This document shows positions 35,578-44,292 of a stretch of 64,000 nucleotides of DNA, piece by piece. The number at the start of each line of letters is the position of its first letter. The first letter of the stretch is position 1. The notes under the pieces were generated by a model, which saw only the letters and a list, made by a program, of their open reading frames with translations, had not been told where the DNA came from and did no database searches. The translations under genes were made by a program, and so were the position numbers. Source of the DNA: Nocardia anocheti (GTDB lineage: Bacteria; Actinomycetota; Actinomycetes; Mycobacteriales; Mycobacteriaceae); NCBI RefSeq assembly GCF_029675105.1, contig NZ_JAQQFV010000005.1:1-64000 (forward strand), in the 5' to 3' direction.

Positions 35578-37449
35578 TTATTCGGGCAGTGTGAGGGTCC
35601 ATAGGGCCACGCCGGTGTCCGTGCCGATGGCGAGGACGGTGCCGGTGGGGTCGACGGCGAGGGCGTTGCCGCCGGAGGTGGTGAACGGTGTGATCGGCTG
35701 GCGGGTTCGCGTGTCCCAGAGTTGAGTCTTGTCGCCGACTGCCGCGAGGGCGGTGCCGTCGGGGCTGAAGGTGACGGCGTTGTACGAGTTGGAGCGGCTG
35801 TCCTTCCAGGGGCTCACCTTCGTCGCGGTGATGTGCGCGTCGAGTTGCCAGAGCTGGATGTTTTCGCCCTCCACGGCGGCGAGCATGGTGCCGTCGGGGC
35901 TGAATGCGAGCGAGGTGATCGTGGCCTGATGGGCGAGCGGCTGGCCGATCGGCTGCTGGGCGGGGATGCTCCAGAATCGAACGGTCCGGTCGAAGCCGCC
36001 GGTGGCCAGCACGGTGCCGTCGGGGCTGAAGGCGATCGCTCGCACGGTGTCGCCGTGGCCGACCAGTTCTCCGGTGGGTTGTCCGGTGCGCGTGTTCCAC
36101 AGGCGGACGACGGTGCCCGTCGTGCCCGCGGTGGCCAACAGTGAACTGTCCGGGCTGAACGCCGCCGTGTGCTGGTCGCCGCCGGTTAGTGGGGGTCCGA
36201 CCGGTGTGCCGTCGCTCGTCCTGGCCATCGGCGCGCCGGAGTTCTGGAGTGCCACCACGGCGCCGTCGGGACTCCACGCGAGCACCGGTTTGTCGAATTC
36301 GCGGGTGATGTTCGTGGTCGCGACATCCCAGATCCGCCTGTCTCCGAAGATCTGTGAACCGTCCCGGCTGAACGAACAGTGCCTGACGCTGTCCCTGGTG
36401 GGGAGAGTGGTTCGGAAATCGGCTGTGGGCGTGCGCCTCGTCGGCGGTGTGGCGGCACTCGTCGACGGCGAGTCACGGTGCAGCAGAAGGGGGATCGTGG
36501 TTCCCGCGACGGCGATCGGCGCGATCACGGCCGCGCCGATGAGCACCTGTCTGCGGCCGATCTTGCGCGAGGATACGGCCGTATCGGGTTGTGCGCGAGT
36601 CAGTTCCGAGAACGCGGTCGCCAATTCGCCGCAGCTGGTGAACCGGTCGTCCGGATGCTTGGCGAGGGCGCGGGTGATCACCTCGTCCACGCCGTGGGGG
36701 AGGTCGGGCCGGGCCTGCGTGCAGCGCGGTGGGGTGGCCGTGAGATGTGCCGCGACCATCGTGGCCTGTTCGGTGCTCTCGAACGGCGTTCTGCCGGTGA
36801 GCAATTCGTAGAGCGAGCAGCCGAGTGAGTAGACATCGGCGCGTTGGTCGGCGGGTGAGCCGAGGAAACGCTCCGGCGCGGTGTAGGCGAAGCTGGCCAT
36901 GATGCCCGACATCGTCAGCGTGTGGTCGGCGGCGCGGGCGATCCCGAAATCGGTGACCAGCGCGCGCTCGCGGCCGTCGGGCCCGACCTCGACGAGCATA
37001 TTGGCGGGCTTCACATCGCGATGCAGCACGCCCGCGCGGTGCGCGTGATCGAGGCCCGCCGCGATATCGCTGATCAGCTGTGCCGCGCGGGCCAGGGGCA
37101 GCGGTCCCTGCTGCCGGACCAGAACCGAAGCGTCCTGTCCCACAACATATTTCATGGCGATCCACAGTCGCGGTTCGTCGGGTGAGCTGTGGTCGTACAC
37201 CGGCACGATGTTGGGGTGCTCCAGGCTCGCCGCCAGCGTGGCTTCCCGTTCGAAATTCCGGCGCATCTTCGCGTCGCTGTCGGCCGTCTCCTCGAGGACT
37301 TTCAACGCCACGCGCCGGTCCATTCGAGGATGCCGGGCGAGATAGACCGCGCCCATCCCACCTGCGCCCAGCAGTCGTTCGATGACATAGCCACCGACCA
37401 CCGTGCCCGGTGCCAACCTCACACATGCCTCCCCGGGCGTCGACGCCAC
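35578..37449 (-). CDS. Membrane Ser/Thr protein kinase with seven-bladed WD40 sensor
   Basis: A 623-residue Hanks-type kinase. Residues 20-285 are the kinase: glycine loop LLGAGGMGAVYLA (27-32), Lys50, HRDVKPAN (143-150), DFG (167-169) and APER (191-194). A membrane helix (about 297-319, VLIGAAVIAPIAVAGTTIPLLL) is preceded by RKIGRRQ. Residues about 345-623 contain seven WD-like repeats, mostly with FSPDGT and RLW/LWD. The propeller would be extracellular, comparable in plan to PknD although that uses NHL repeats. It starts with GTG and is convergent with the DUF1801 gene. Confidence 0.9.
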   Translation of the reverse strand: MASTPGEACVRLAPGTVVGGYVIERLLGAGGMGAVYLARHPRMDRRVALKVLEETADSDAKMRRNFEREATLAASLEHPNIVPVYDHSSPDEPRLWIAMKYVVGQDASVLVRQQGPLPLARAAQLISDIAAGLDHAHRAGVLHRDVKPANMLVEVGPDGRERALVTDFGIARAADHTLTMSGIMASFAYTAPERFLGSPADQRADVYSLGCSLYELLTGRTPFESTEQATMVAAHLTATPPRCTQARPDLPHGVDEVITRALAKHPDDRFTSCGELATAFSELTRAQPDTAVSSRKIGRRQVLIGAAVIAPIAVAGTTIPLLLHRDSPSTSAATPPTRRTPTADFRTTLPTRDSVRHCSFSRDGSQIFGDRRIWDVATTNITREFDKPVLAWSPDGAVVALQNSGAPMARTSDGTPVGPPLTGGDQHTAAFSPDSSLLATAGTTGTVVRLWNTRTGQPTGELVGHGDTVRAIAFSPDGTVLATGGFDRTVRFWSIPAQQPIGQPLAHQATITSLAFSPDGTMLAAVEGENIQLWQLDAHITATKVSPWKDSRSNSYNAVTFSPDGTALAAVGDKTQLWDTRTRQPITPFTTSGGNALAVDPTGTVLAIGTDTGVALWTLTLPE

Positions 37450-37487
37450 GCCAGTCTGTCAACCCTCGGAGGCGGTGTCCAGCCGGG

Positions 37488-37925
37488 TCAGTGCAGCGAT
37501 TCGGCGAGACCGATGAGGATTTTCTCCGGGCCACGGATGTAGCAGAGGCGGTAGACGTCTTCGTAGCGGATGACCTCGTCGCTGACGAGTTCGGCGCCGT
37601 GGGCGCGGAGGCGGGCGAGGGTGTCGTCGATGTCGTCGACCTCGAACATGACGCGCAGGTAGCCCAGGGAGTTGACGGGGGCGGTGCGGTGGTCGGCGAT
37701 GACGGCCGGTTCGAGGAAGCGGGACAGTTCGAGGCGGCTGTGGCCGTCGGGGGTGCGCATCATCGCGATCTCGACGCGCTGGTGCCCCAGACCGGTGACG
37801 CGACCGGCCCACTCGCCCTCGACGGAACCCTGACCTTCGAGTTCCAGGCCGAGCTCGCGGAAGAATTCGATCGTCGCGGTGAGGTCTTCCACGACGATGC
37901 CGACGTTGTTCATCCTCACGGTCAT
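37488..37925 (-). CDS. VOC-superfamily protein
   Basis: A 145-residue two-module glyoxalase-fold protein: MNNVGIVVEDLTATIEFFRE begins module one, VNSLGYLRVMFEVDDIDDTL begins module two, and it ends YIRGPEKILIGLAE. His/Glu metal positions are plausible but cannot be assigned with certainty. It lies 38 nt upstream of the kinase gene on the same strand. ATG 37925 (MTVRMNN) is used; ATG 37913 is possible. The following 247-nt gap to 38172 contains no gene I can support. Confidence 0.78.
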   Translation of the reverse strand: MTVRMNNVGIVVEDLTATIEFFRELGLELEGQGSVEGEWAGRVTGLGHQRVEIAMMRTPDGHSRLELSRFLEPAVIADHRTAPVNSLGYLRVMFEVDDIDDTLARLRAHGAELVSDEVIRYEDVYRLCYIRGPEKILIGLAESLH

Positions 37926-38172
37926 GGCGCGAGTCTAGGGCGATGCGCGCTAGAAGGAGGAGAGAAGCCAGACGAAGAACACGGAGGTCAGCAGGGAGCT
38001 CGCGAGCGTCTGTCATATTCCCCCCTCGATGGTGATGCCGAGGGTAGCGGGCAGCACCTAGGTGGGGATTCTGTGCACCCTCGGGGGTCGGGTGCCAGCA
38101 CTCGGGGATCTGCTGGTGGGGGCCGATTCGGCGCAGAGTTGTACGTGTCAACCACCCGGATCGGAGGCCATG

Positions 38173-39123
38173 ATGTCGACCATCAGCACAATCGCCCGCA
38201 CGGCGGAGCGGCGTGTCACGGTTTCGACCGACGATGGGGTGGAGCTGGCGGTGCGCGAGTACGGGCGGCGTGCGGCGGAGGTCACCATCGTGCTCATCCA
38301 CGGGCACTGCCTGCGCAGCGAATCGTGGACCGACGTGCGCGACGTGCTGCTGCGCGACAATCCCGACGCGCGGGTGGTCTGCTACGACCATCGCGGCCAC
38401 GGGTCTTCGGCGGCGTCGGACGGGCGGTCGTATCACCTCGAGCAGCTCGGTGCGGACCTGCGCGAGGTGCTCGACGCGGTCGCGCCGACCGGGCCGGTCG
38501 TGCTGGTCGGGCACTCGATGGGCGGGATGACCGTGCTGACCTACCTCGACCAGCATCGCGACGAGATCGGGACGCGCGTCGTCGGCGTCGGGCTCATCGC
38601 GACCGCCGCGAACGGGCTCGCCGACGCCGGGTTCGGGCGACTGCTGCGGCACCCGATCGTCGCCGGATTCCAGGCGGCCGTGCGGCGCGCGCCGCGGCTG
38701 ATGCAGCGGGTCAAGCGGGTGGCGTGCACGGTGTTCGCGCCGGTCGTGCGGGCTGCGGAGTTCGGCGATCGGCAGGTCAGCCCCCGGGTGCTGGCGCTGG
38801 CCTACGCGATGCACAACGAGACGCCGATCGTCACCATGGCGAGTTTCCTGAGCGCCTTCATGACCTACGACCGCACCGATGTCCTGCCCGCGCTGTCGGC
38901 CATCCCGACCCTGATCCTGAGCGGCACGGCCGACCTGATGACGCCGCCTTCCCACTCGGTCGCCATGGCCGCCGCCGTCGACTACGCGGACTTCGTCCTT
39001 ATCGAGGGCGCGGGCCACTCGGTCATCCTCGAACAACCCACCCGAGTCGCCGAGGCCATCACCCGCCTGGCCGACCGGGCGAGCGGTCATCGGGCGCGGA
39101 ACGCGGTGCTGGCGGCGGCCTGA
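38173..39123 (+). CDS. Alpha/beta-hydrolase fold protein
   Basis: A 316-residue cytosolic hydrolase. The oxyanion motif VLIHGHCLRSESW, the CYDHRGHGSS strand, the nucleophile elbow VGHSMGGMTVL, Asp in LILSGTADLMTPP and His in IEGAGHSVILEQ make a complete triad. The epoxide hydrolase/lactonase/haloperoxidase branch fits; substrate unknown. Of two adjacent ATGs (38170, 38173) the second has better spacing to GGAGG. The C-terminus is Ala/Arg-rich. Confidence 0.85.
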   Translation: MSTISTIARTAERRVTVSTDDGVELAVREYGRRAAEVTIVLIHGHCLRSESWTDVRDVLLRDNPDARVVCYDHRGHGSSAASDGRSYHLEQLGADLREVLDAVAPTGPVVLVGHSMGGMTVLTYLDQHRDEIGTRVVGVGLIATAANGLADAGFGRLLRHPIVAGFQAAVRRAPRLMQRVKRVACTVFAPVVRAAEFGDRQVSPRVLALAYAMHNETPIVTMASFLSAFMTYDRTDVLPALSAIPTLILSGTADLMTPPSHSVAMAAAVDYADFVLIEGAGHSVILEQPTRVAEAITRLADRASGHRARNAVLAAA

Positions 39124-39161
39124 CGACGTCACTCGGTAGGGCACGGGTCCGTCGGCGCGTC

Positions 39162-39185
39162 GTTTCGGTTCGGGAGGTCCGGGTA
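39162..39185 (+). promoter_or_regulatory. SigF/SigB-like stress promoter of the DoxX gene
   Basis: GTTT (39162-39165), 15 nt, then GGGTA (39181-39185) matches the mycobacterial SigF pattern GTTT-N15-17-GGGTA, 55 nt before the DoxX start. This is a motif match only. Confidence 0.45.
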
Positions 39186-39240
39186 GACGCAGGATGAGGA
39201 GCTGCGTTCTCCCCAGTCGTAGACGAAGGGATTTCCCACG

Positions 39241-40236
39241 ATGCCGATCAAGCCTGTCCGCCGTCTCGCCCGTACTCTGCTGGCCACCACGTTCGTCGCC
39301 GGGGGTGTGAACGGGTTGATGAATCCGAAACCCCGGGCGCAGGCCGCGTCCGCGCTGGCCGACAAGGGGCGTTCGGGGCTGCCCGACGCGCTCGCCGCGA
39401 AGGTGCCCGACGATCCGGGGCAGTGGGTGCGGATCAACTCGATGGTGCAGATCGCGGGTGGGTTGTTGCTGGCCAGCGGCCGCGCGCCGCGGCCCGCCGC
39501 GCTGGTGCTGGCGGCGACGGTGGTGCCGGGGACGGTCACCGAGCAGGACTTCTGGGCCGAACCGGACCCGGATCGGCGCGCGGTCAAACGCATCGGATTC
39601 CTGAAGGATCTCGGCCTGCTCGGCGGGCTGCTGATCACCGCCTCCGACACCGCGGGCAAGCCGTCGCTGGGGTGGCGGGCGCGCAAGGCGCTGGAACGCC
39701 ACGACTCCAAGGCGGAGGGTGCCGCGCTCGTCGGCGCCGCCAAGCTGCGCGGGGCCCAGCTGGCCGATGCCGCGCAGGGACAGGGCGAACATCTCGCCGC
39801 GATCGCGCAGGAGCGGGGCGCGCAGCTCAGCGAGTTCGCCAAGGAGCGTGGACCGCAGGTCGCCGAGGTGGCCAAGGAACGCGGCCAGCAGCTCGGTGAG
39901 CTGGCTCGCGATCGAGGACCGCAGCTGGCCGACGCCGCCAAGGAACGGGGGCAGCAGCTGAGCGAACTGGCTCGGGACCGGGGCCCGCAGCTGGCCGAGG
40001 TGGCCAAAGAGCGCGGCGCGCACTGGGGCGAGCTCGCCCGCGAACGCGCGCCGCAGCTGGCCGAGGCCGCGAAGGAACGCGGTGCTCATCTCGCCGAGAT
40101 CGCCAAGGACCGGGGGCCGGAGCTGGCCGAGGCCGCCCGTCAGCGGGGTACGGCCCTGGTCGAGGTCCTGCGCGAACGCGTGGACGCGGCCACCCAGCAC
40201 GCGGAGCCCGCCCGCAAGACCCGCCGCTTCCGCTGA
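39241..40236 (+). CDS. DoxX-family membrane protein with thirteen 11-residue repeats
   Basis: A 331-residue protein. Residues 1-155 are a DoxX domain with hydrophobic segments and family landmarks ATTFVAGGVNGLMNPK, MVQIAGGLLLASGRAPRPAAL and FLKDLGLLGGLLI. Residues 171-313 are thirteen consecutive 11-residue repeats with consensus G-P/Q-Q-L-A-E-x-A-K-E-R, such as GPQLADAAKER and GQQLSELARDR. This gives an amphipathic, highly charged helix like LEA or lipid-surface proteins. DoxX proteins in mycobacteria take part in membrane oxidative-stress complexes. A SigF-like promoter precedes it. Confidence 0.85.
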   Translation: MPIKPVRRLARTLLATTFVAGGVNGLMNPKPRAQAASALADKGRSGLPDALAAKVPDDPGQWVRINSMVQIAGGLLLASGRAPRPAALVLAATVVPGTVTEQDFWAEPDPDRRAVKRIGFLKDLGLLGGLLITASDTAGKPSLGWRARKALERHDSKAEGAALVGAAKLRGAQLADAAQGQGEHLAAIAQERGAQLSEFAKERGPQVAEVAKERGQQLGELARDRGPQLADAAKERGQQLSELARDRGPQLAEVAKERGAHWGELARERAPQLAEAAKERGAHLAEIAKDRGPELAEAARQRGTALVEVLRERVDAATQHAEPARKTRRFR

Positions 40237-40242
40237 CATCCA

Positions 40243-40290
40243 CGCGCGAACGCCGGGGTGACGGAGATTCCGCACCCCGGCGTTCGCGCG
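40243..40290. terminator. Bidirectional terminator after the DoxX gene
   Basis: A perfect 18-bp stem (40243-40260 with 40273-40290) and 12-nt loop fill the gap between convergent genes. Confidence 0.8.
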
Positions 40291-40291
40291 T

Positions 40292-40714
40292 CTACGCGAC
40301 GGCGAAGGTCGCGAACCCGGGCGTGGTGGTGCCGCCGCTGATCGAGGTGAGCATCAGCGCGATCTGTCCGGCGCCGGTCTCGATCGTGGCGCGGGGCGCG
40401 ATGCCGTTGAGCCCGTCGGAGAGCTGGGCGTAGCCGGTCGCGCCGGTGGTCAGGTTGACCCAGTGGACCGGCGCGGACAGCAGGCAGCCCCACCCGCCCG
40501 CGTTCCCGCCGGTGATCACCGCCGATCCGGGCTGGTCGAGGACGACGGCGCAGCGGATCGGGGGAACGTCGAAACTGCCGTTCGGATTGCCGAAGGGCGC
40601 CGGATTCACCTGGAAGGGCACGACGACCGGGTCGGCGGCCGCGCCTCCGGTCGCCGAGAGCGTCGCGGCGACCACGATCGCCGCGCCGATGCCGATTCCG
40701 CGAACAACATTCAT
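40292..40714 (-). CDS. Small secreted protein of unknown function
   Basis: A 140-residue exported protein: signal peptide (VVRGIGIGAAIVVAATLSATGGAAA), then a beta-rich domain with two Cys (IRCAVVL and GWGCLLSAPVHWVNL) that could form a disulfide. The motif VHWVNLTTGATGYAQL recurs in outline in the secreted protein at 48637 (VQWLNLDTRQSAVQTL), so both may be one family of mycolic-acid-bacterial secreted proteins. ATG 40714 is preceded by AGGAG. Function unknown. Confidence 0.65.
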   Translation of the reverse strand: MNVVRGIGIGAAIVVAATLSATGGAAADPVVVPFQVNPAPFGNPNGSFDVPPIRCAVVLDQPGSAVITGGNAGGWGCLLSAPVHWVNLTTGATGYAQLSDGLNGIAPRATIETGAGQIALMLTSISGGTTTPGFATFAVA

Positions 40715-40932
40715 GACCGCCAACTCCTGTGCCACTGGGGAACCCGACCTGACGTGCCGAGCCTACGCTCCCGCGCTGCCCCGAGATCCGGTGTCTATCG
40801 GCCCTTGCCAGCGCGCGTCATGATGGGAAAGGCTCGCGCCCGTCACGCAATCCGGGCGAATCGGGCTCGGTGCCGAGTTGTGGCGTGAATACTGCATACT
40901 CGCAGTGATTTCCGAGAGTGGGTTCGAGGTTG

Positions 40933-41226
40933 ATGTTGTCCGGTCGTGAAACGTCCAAGCCGTATGCCGTGCGGGTCGCCCTGGTGGGTGCCGCGCTGAC
41001 GATCGGGCTGATCGGGGCGGCGGCGCCCGCCTCGGCCGTGCCGGGAACGGGCTCGGCGACCGGGTCGGCCACCGGCTCGGCGAATCTGGCCACCGGGTCG
41101 GCGCAGCTCGCGACCGGTTCGGCGCAGGCCTCGGCGGCCGCGGCCGATTCCTATTTCACCTGGCAGTCGGCCCAGTTCCTGCAGAAGGCGCTGCAGCTGC
41201 TGCTCGCTGTCGGCCCGAATCGGTAG
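40933..41226 (+). CDS. Small secreted protein with TGSA-type repeats
   Basis: A 97-residue exported protein. A signal peptide (YAVRVALVGAALTIGLIGAAAPASA) precedes repeats TGSATGSATGSANLATGSAQLATGSAQ-like (about residues 36-62), then a helical end FTWQSAQFLQKALQLLLAVG. GTG 40918 is an alternative start. The repeat is Gly/Ser/Ala-rich and probably flexible. It faces a membrane-protein gene convergently across 3 nt. Function unknown. Confidence 0.55.
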   Translation: MLSGRETSKPYAVRVALVGAALTIGLIGAAAPASAVPGTGSATGSATGSANLATGSAQLATGSAQASAAAADSYFTWQSAQFLQKALQLLLAVGPNR

Positions 41227-41229
41227 CGG

Positions 41230-41553
41230 TCACTTCCACGCCTGCTGCCAGCGTTCGGCGGCCCAGTCCCGCACGCCGGGGCTGACCAGGATCGCGGGCA
41301 GCAGGATCGCGAAGCCGAGCACCAGCACGGCCAGTCGCAGCCAGACGCTCAGCTCGATCACCGCGCGCACCAGCGCGGGCAGCACGCACAGTCCGGCGAG
41401 AACCACCAGGACGATCGCCGCGAGGTTGCGGCCCGGCCCCGCGATCAGGGCCGCGCAGGTGCCGAAGCACAGGCCCAGGACCAATCCGCCGACACCGACG
41501 AAGTAGTTGTCCCATGCGAGCCAGCTCGGACGCGCGGACCGGTGAGTGATCAC
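41230..41553 (-). CDS. Small multi-pass membrane protein, unknown
   Basis: A 107-residue protein with three or four hydrophobic segments (NYFVGVGGLVLGLCFGTCAAL, LAAIVLVVLAGLCVLPALV, LRLAVLVLGFAILLPAIL) and a charged C-terminus VRDWAAERWQQAWK. No family is recognised. It is 18 nt downstream of the MarR gene on the same strand and may be co-transcribed with it. Confidence 0.6.
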   Translation of the reverse strand: MITHRSARPSWLAWDNYFVGVGGLVLGLCFGTCAALIAGPGRNLAAIVLVVLAGLCVLPALVRAVIELSVWLRLAVLVLGFAILLPAILVSPGVRDWAAERWQQAWK

Positions 41554-41571
41554 GCGCGGCAGCCTAGCGCG

Positions 41572-42057
41572 CTAGCCGTCGGTGTGCGGCGGTCTCGGCC
41601 ACGGGTTGCGCTCGATCTGTTCGACCGAGCGATTGAACTTGCGCATCAGCCTGCTCAGTTCGCTGATGTCGGCGGCGTCCCAGTCGGCGACGACGATGCC
41701 GATCCCGTCGGCGCGATGCTTGCGGTCGGCGGCCAGCGCGGCCCTGCCCTCGGCGGTCGCGCGGATCTTGCGGGCCAGCCCGCCCTCGGGGTCGGGCACC
41801 CGTTCCACCAGCTCCTGTTTGAGCATCGCGCCCACCTGCCGGTTGATGGTGGAGATGTCGAGCTGGAAAGCCTCCGACAACTCCTTGAGGCTGAGCGGTT
41901 CGCCCAGGTCGAGGCGGGTGAGGATGAGGAATGCCGAGCGGTCGAGCTGGAAGCCGGGGCGGCGCCGCGAGGTCGTCGGGAAGTGCCGGGAGATCAGGTT
42001 CAGCTCGAAAACCAGGCGGGCGAACGGGGTGTCGTCGGCGGGGCCGGAATCGGACAT
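41572..42057 (-). CDS. MarR-family transcriptional regulator
   Basis: A 161-residue winged-helix repressor: LDRSAFLILTRLDLGEPLSL, KELSEAFQLDISTINRQVGAM (recognition helix) and LVERVPDPEGGLARKIRAT (wing) are in family order. It is divergent from an MFS exporter, and an inverted repeat overlaps the exporter promoter, so it probably represses exporter and itself until a drug or phenolic ligand binds. Confidence 0.88.
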   Translation of the reverse strand: MSDSGPADDTPFARLVFELNLISRHFPTTSRRRPGFQLDRSAFLILTRLDLGEPLSLKELSEAFQLDISTINRQVGAMLKQELVERVPDPEGGLARKIRATAEGRAALAADRKHRADGIGIVVADWDAADISELSRLMRKFNRSVEQIERNPWPRPPHTDG

Positions 42058-42101
42058 GTGCCCACTATGTCGCGTGATTCACCCGAAACCAAATTGTGTA
42101 G

Positions 42102-42127
42102 TATGCACATGCTGTGTACGGTGCATA
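42102..42127. promoter_or_regulatory. MarR operator over the MFS promoter
   Basis: TATGCAC (42102-42108) and GTGCATA (42121-42127) are inverted with a 12-nt spacer. TTGTGT (42094-42099) and TACGGT (42117-42122), 17 bp apart, form the likely MFS promoter, so bound MarR would occlude it. Confidence 0.6.
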
Positions 42128-42130
42128 TTC

Positions 42131-43555
42131 GTGTCCGTAACTACCGCCGACGTCTCCTCGGCCACCCCCGAAACTCGCCGGATCACCCCGGCGGTGCTCA
42201 TCGCGGTGCTCAGCACGGTCGGCGTCGTCGTGTCGCTGATGCAGACGCTGGTCATCCCGATCATCCCCTCGCTGCCCACCCTGCTGAGCACCTCGGCGTC
42301 CAACGCCTCCTGGGTGATCACCGCGACGCTGCTGGCGGGCGCGGTCTCCACGCCGATCTCCGGCAAGCTCGGCGACATGTTCGGCAAGCGCCTGGTGCTG
42401 GTGGTGAACCTCGGGTTCATGATCGTCGGCTCGGTGGTCTGCGCGAGCTTCTCCTCGCTGGTGCCCGAGATCGTCGGCCGGTCGCTGCAGGGCGCGGCGG
42501 TGGGCGCGATCCCGCTGGGTATCAGCATCATGCGCGACGAACTGCCCCCGGCCAAGGTCGGCGGCGCGATGGCGGTGATGAGCGCGACGCTCGGTGTCGG
42601 CGGTGCCATCGGCCTGCCCTTCGCCGCGGTGATCGCGCAGAACGCCGACTGGCACATGCTCTTCTGGACCGCGGCGGGTCTTGGCATCGTCTGCGCGGTG
42701 CTGGTGTTCGTGTTCGTGCCCGAATCGCCGGTGCGCACGCCCGCCAAGTTCGATTTCGGTGGGGCGCTGGGTCTGTCGATCGCGCTGCTGACGCTGCTGA
42801 TCGCCATCACCAAGGGCGCGGACTGGGGCTGGGCCAGCGCTTCGATCCTGGGTCTGTTCGCGGCGTCGCTGGTGAGCTTCCTGCTCTGGGGTTTCTACGA
42901 ACTGCGCCAGAGCGCGCCGCTGGTCGACCTGCGGGTCTCGGCGCGTCCGCGCGTGCTGTTCACCAATATGGCCTCGATCGCCGTCGGCTTCGCGCTCTAC
43001 GGCATGTCGCTGACCTTCCCACAGCTGCTCATGGCCCCCGAGGCGACCGGTTACGGCTTCGGGCTGTCGATGGTGGTCGCGGGTCTGGCGATGGCGCCGA
43101 CCGGGCTGGTCATGATGCTGCTCTCGCCGGTCTCGGCGCGGCTGTCGGCCGCGAAGGGGCCCAAGCTCACCCTGGCGCTGGGCTCGGCCGTGATCGGTAT
43201 CGGGTACCTGTGCGCGGTGCTGATGATGGACAGCGTCTGGCAGATCATGCTGGCCTCGGTGATCGTCGCCGGTGGTGTGGGCTTGGCCTACGCGGCCATG
43301 CCCGCGCTGATCATGGGCGCGGTGCCGATCACCGAGACCGCGGCGGCCAACGGCCTGAACTCGCTGATGCGCTCGATCGGCACCTCGACCTCGGCCGCGG
43401 TGATGGGCGTGGTGCTCGCGCACATGACCATGCAGCTCGGCCCGCACGTGCTGCCGTCTCGCGAGGGCTTCCACACCGCGTTCTTCATCGCGATGGCCGG
43501 TGCGGTGGTCGCGATCGCGCTCACCGCCTGCATCCCGATGCGCAAGGCCGACTAG
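42131..43555 (+). CDS. MFS multidrug exporter, DHA2-like
   Basis: A 474-residue proton antiporter with about 14 hydrophobic segments. Motif A reads GKLGDMFGKRLVLV; the motif C-like segment is LGVGGAIGLPFAAVI. The nearest group is the EmrB/QacA-type drug exporters; substrates unknown. The GTG start lies 8 nt after TACGGT and lacks a Shine-Dalgarno, so translation may be leaderless. It is regulated by the divergent MarR protein on the evidence of the shared operator. It overlaps the convergent XRE gene by 4 nt. Confidence 0.87.
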   Translation: MSVTTADVSSATPETRRITPAVLIAVLSTVGVVVSLMQTLVIPIIPSLPTLLSTSASNASWVITATLLAGAVSTPISGKLGDMFGKRLVLVVNLGFMIVGSVVCASFSSLVPEIVGRSLQGAAVGAIPLGISIMRDELPPAKVGGAMAVMSATLGVGGAIGLPFAAVIAQNADWHMLFWTAAGLGIVCAVLVFVFVPESPVRTPAKFDFGGALGLSIALLTLLIAITKGADWGWASASILGLFAASLVSFLLWGFYELRQSAPLVDLRVSARPRVLFTNMASIAVGFALYGMSLTFPQLLMAPEATGYGFGLSMVVAGLAMAPTGLVMMLLSPVSARLSAAKGPKLTLALGSAVIGIGYLCAVLMMDSVWQIMLASVIVAGGVGLAYAAMPALIMGAVPITETAAANGLNSLMRSIGTSTSAAVMGVVLAHMTMQLGPHVLPSREGFHTAFFIAMAGAVVAIALTACIPMRKAD

Positions 43556-44292
43556 CGCGGGTCCGGCACCGGGGAGAACACCACCAGCGCCCATTCCCGG
43601 CGCGGAATGGTGTAGTCGAGGACGTGCATGGTCATGGTGACCGACTCGCCCGTCTCCGGATGCCGGACGCGCTGCACCGGACGGTCCAGATGGGTGGGCG
43701 CGTCCGGTTCGGTCGTCCAGAACTCGGTCCACTCCTCGGCCTGGGAGCAGGTCGCGACCAATTCGTCGATCCGGCGCTGCGGCACCACACCCGGGCTCAT
43801 CACCCGGAACCCGTAGACGCACAGGTGCACCTGCTTGTGCCAGTCCAGCATCGCCACCCGCGACCGGGGGTCGAGCATCATCCACTCGAGCAGGGTGGTG
43901 CCCGCGTGCAGGCCGGGGAAGTGCCGCTCCCAGGCCGCGTTGGCGGCCACGATGTCGAAGGACGAGTACACCTGCAGGCTGGCCGGGTAGGGCAGGGAGT
44001 TCAGCAGGTCCAGGTCGGCGGCGGGCACGGTGCCGGTGTCGGGCACCGAACTGTCGTAGCGGTCGGCGTAGGACAGCGACACCAGGTGGTCGCGGAACAG
44101 GTCGGGCACCTCGAGCACGTCGAACAGGGCGTTGAGCGTCTCCACGGTGGGGGTGCGGGTGCCCTGTTCGATCTTCTGGATGAGCGCGGGGGAGATGCCC
44201 GCGGCGGCGCTGAGCGCGGTGCGGGTCAGCCCCGCCGACTCGCGGCGCTCGCGCAGGTAGCGCGCGATCGAGGCGTGCGGGTCGTCCTTCAC
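43552..44292 (-). CDS. XRE regulator with MmyB-like ligand-binding domain (second of tandem pair)
   Basis: A 246-residue regulator: N-terminal Cro-type helix-turn-helix (LRERRESAGLTRTALSAAAG, ISPALIQKIEQGTRTPT) and a PAS-like MmyB domain (about 90-240: DIVAANAAWERHFPG, LLEWMMLDPRSRVAMLDWHK). Such domains are thought to bind fatty acids or similar ligands. It is closely related to the gene immediately upstream and overlaps it by ATGA. No target enzyme lies beside the pair. Confidence 0.82.
   Translation of the reverse strand: MKDDPHASIARYLRERRESAGLTRTALSAAAGISPALIQKIEQGTRTPTVETLNALFDVLEVPDLFRDHLVSLSYADRYDSSVPDTGTVPAADLDLLNSLPYPASLQVYSSFDIVAANAAWERHFPGLHAGTTLLEWMMLDPRSRVAMLDWHKQVHLCVYGFRVMSPGVVPQRRIDELVATCSQAEEWTEFWTTEPDAPTHLDRPVQRVRHPETGESVTMTMHVLDYTIPRREWALVVFSPVPDPR

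Noticed and set aside
37950..38015. Hydrophobic 20-residue minus-strand tail (ending FFVWLLSSF) upstream of the VOC gene
   Set aside because: It has no start codon after the preceding in-frame stop; at most a gene remnant, too short to support.
38030..38130. CCGAGGGT/ACCCTCGG inverted repeat upstream of the alpha/beta hydrolase gene
   Set aside because: Only 8 bp with a wide spacer; not distinguishable from chance in this composition.
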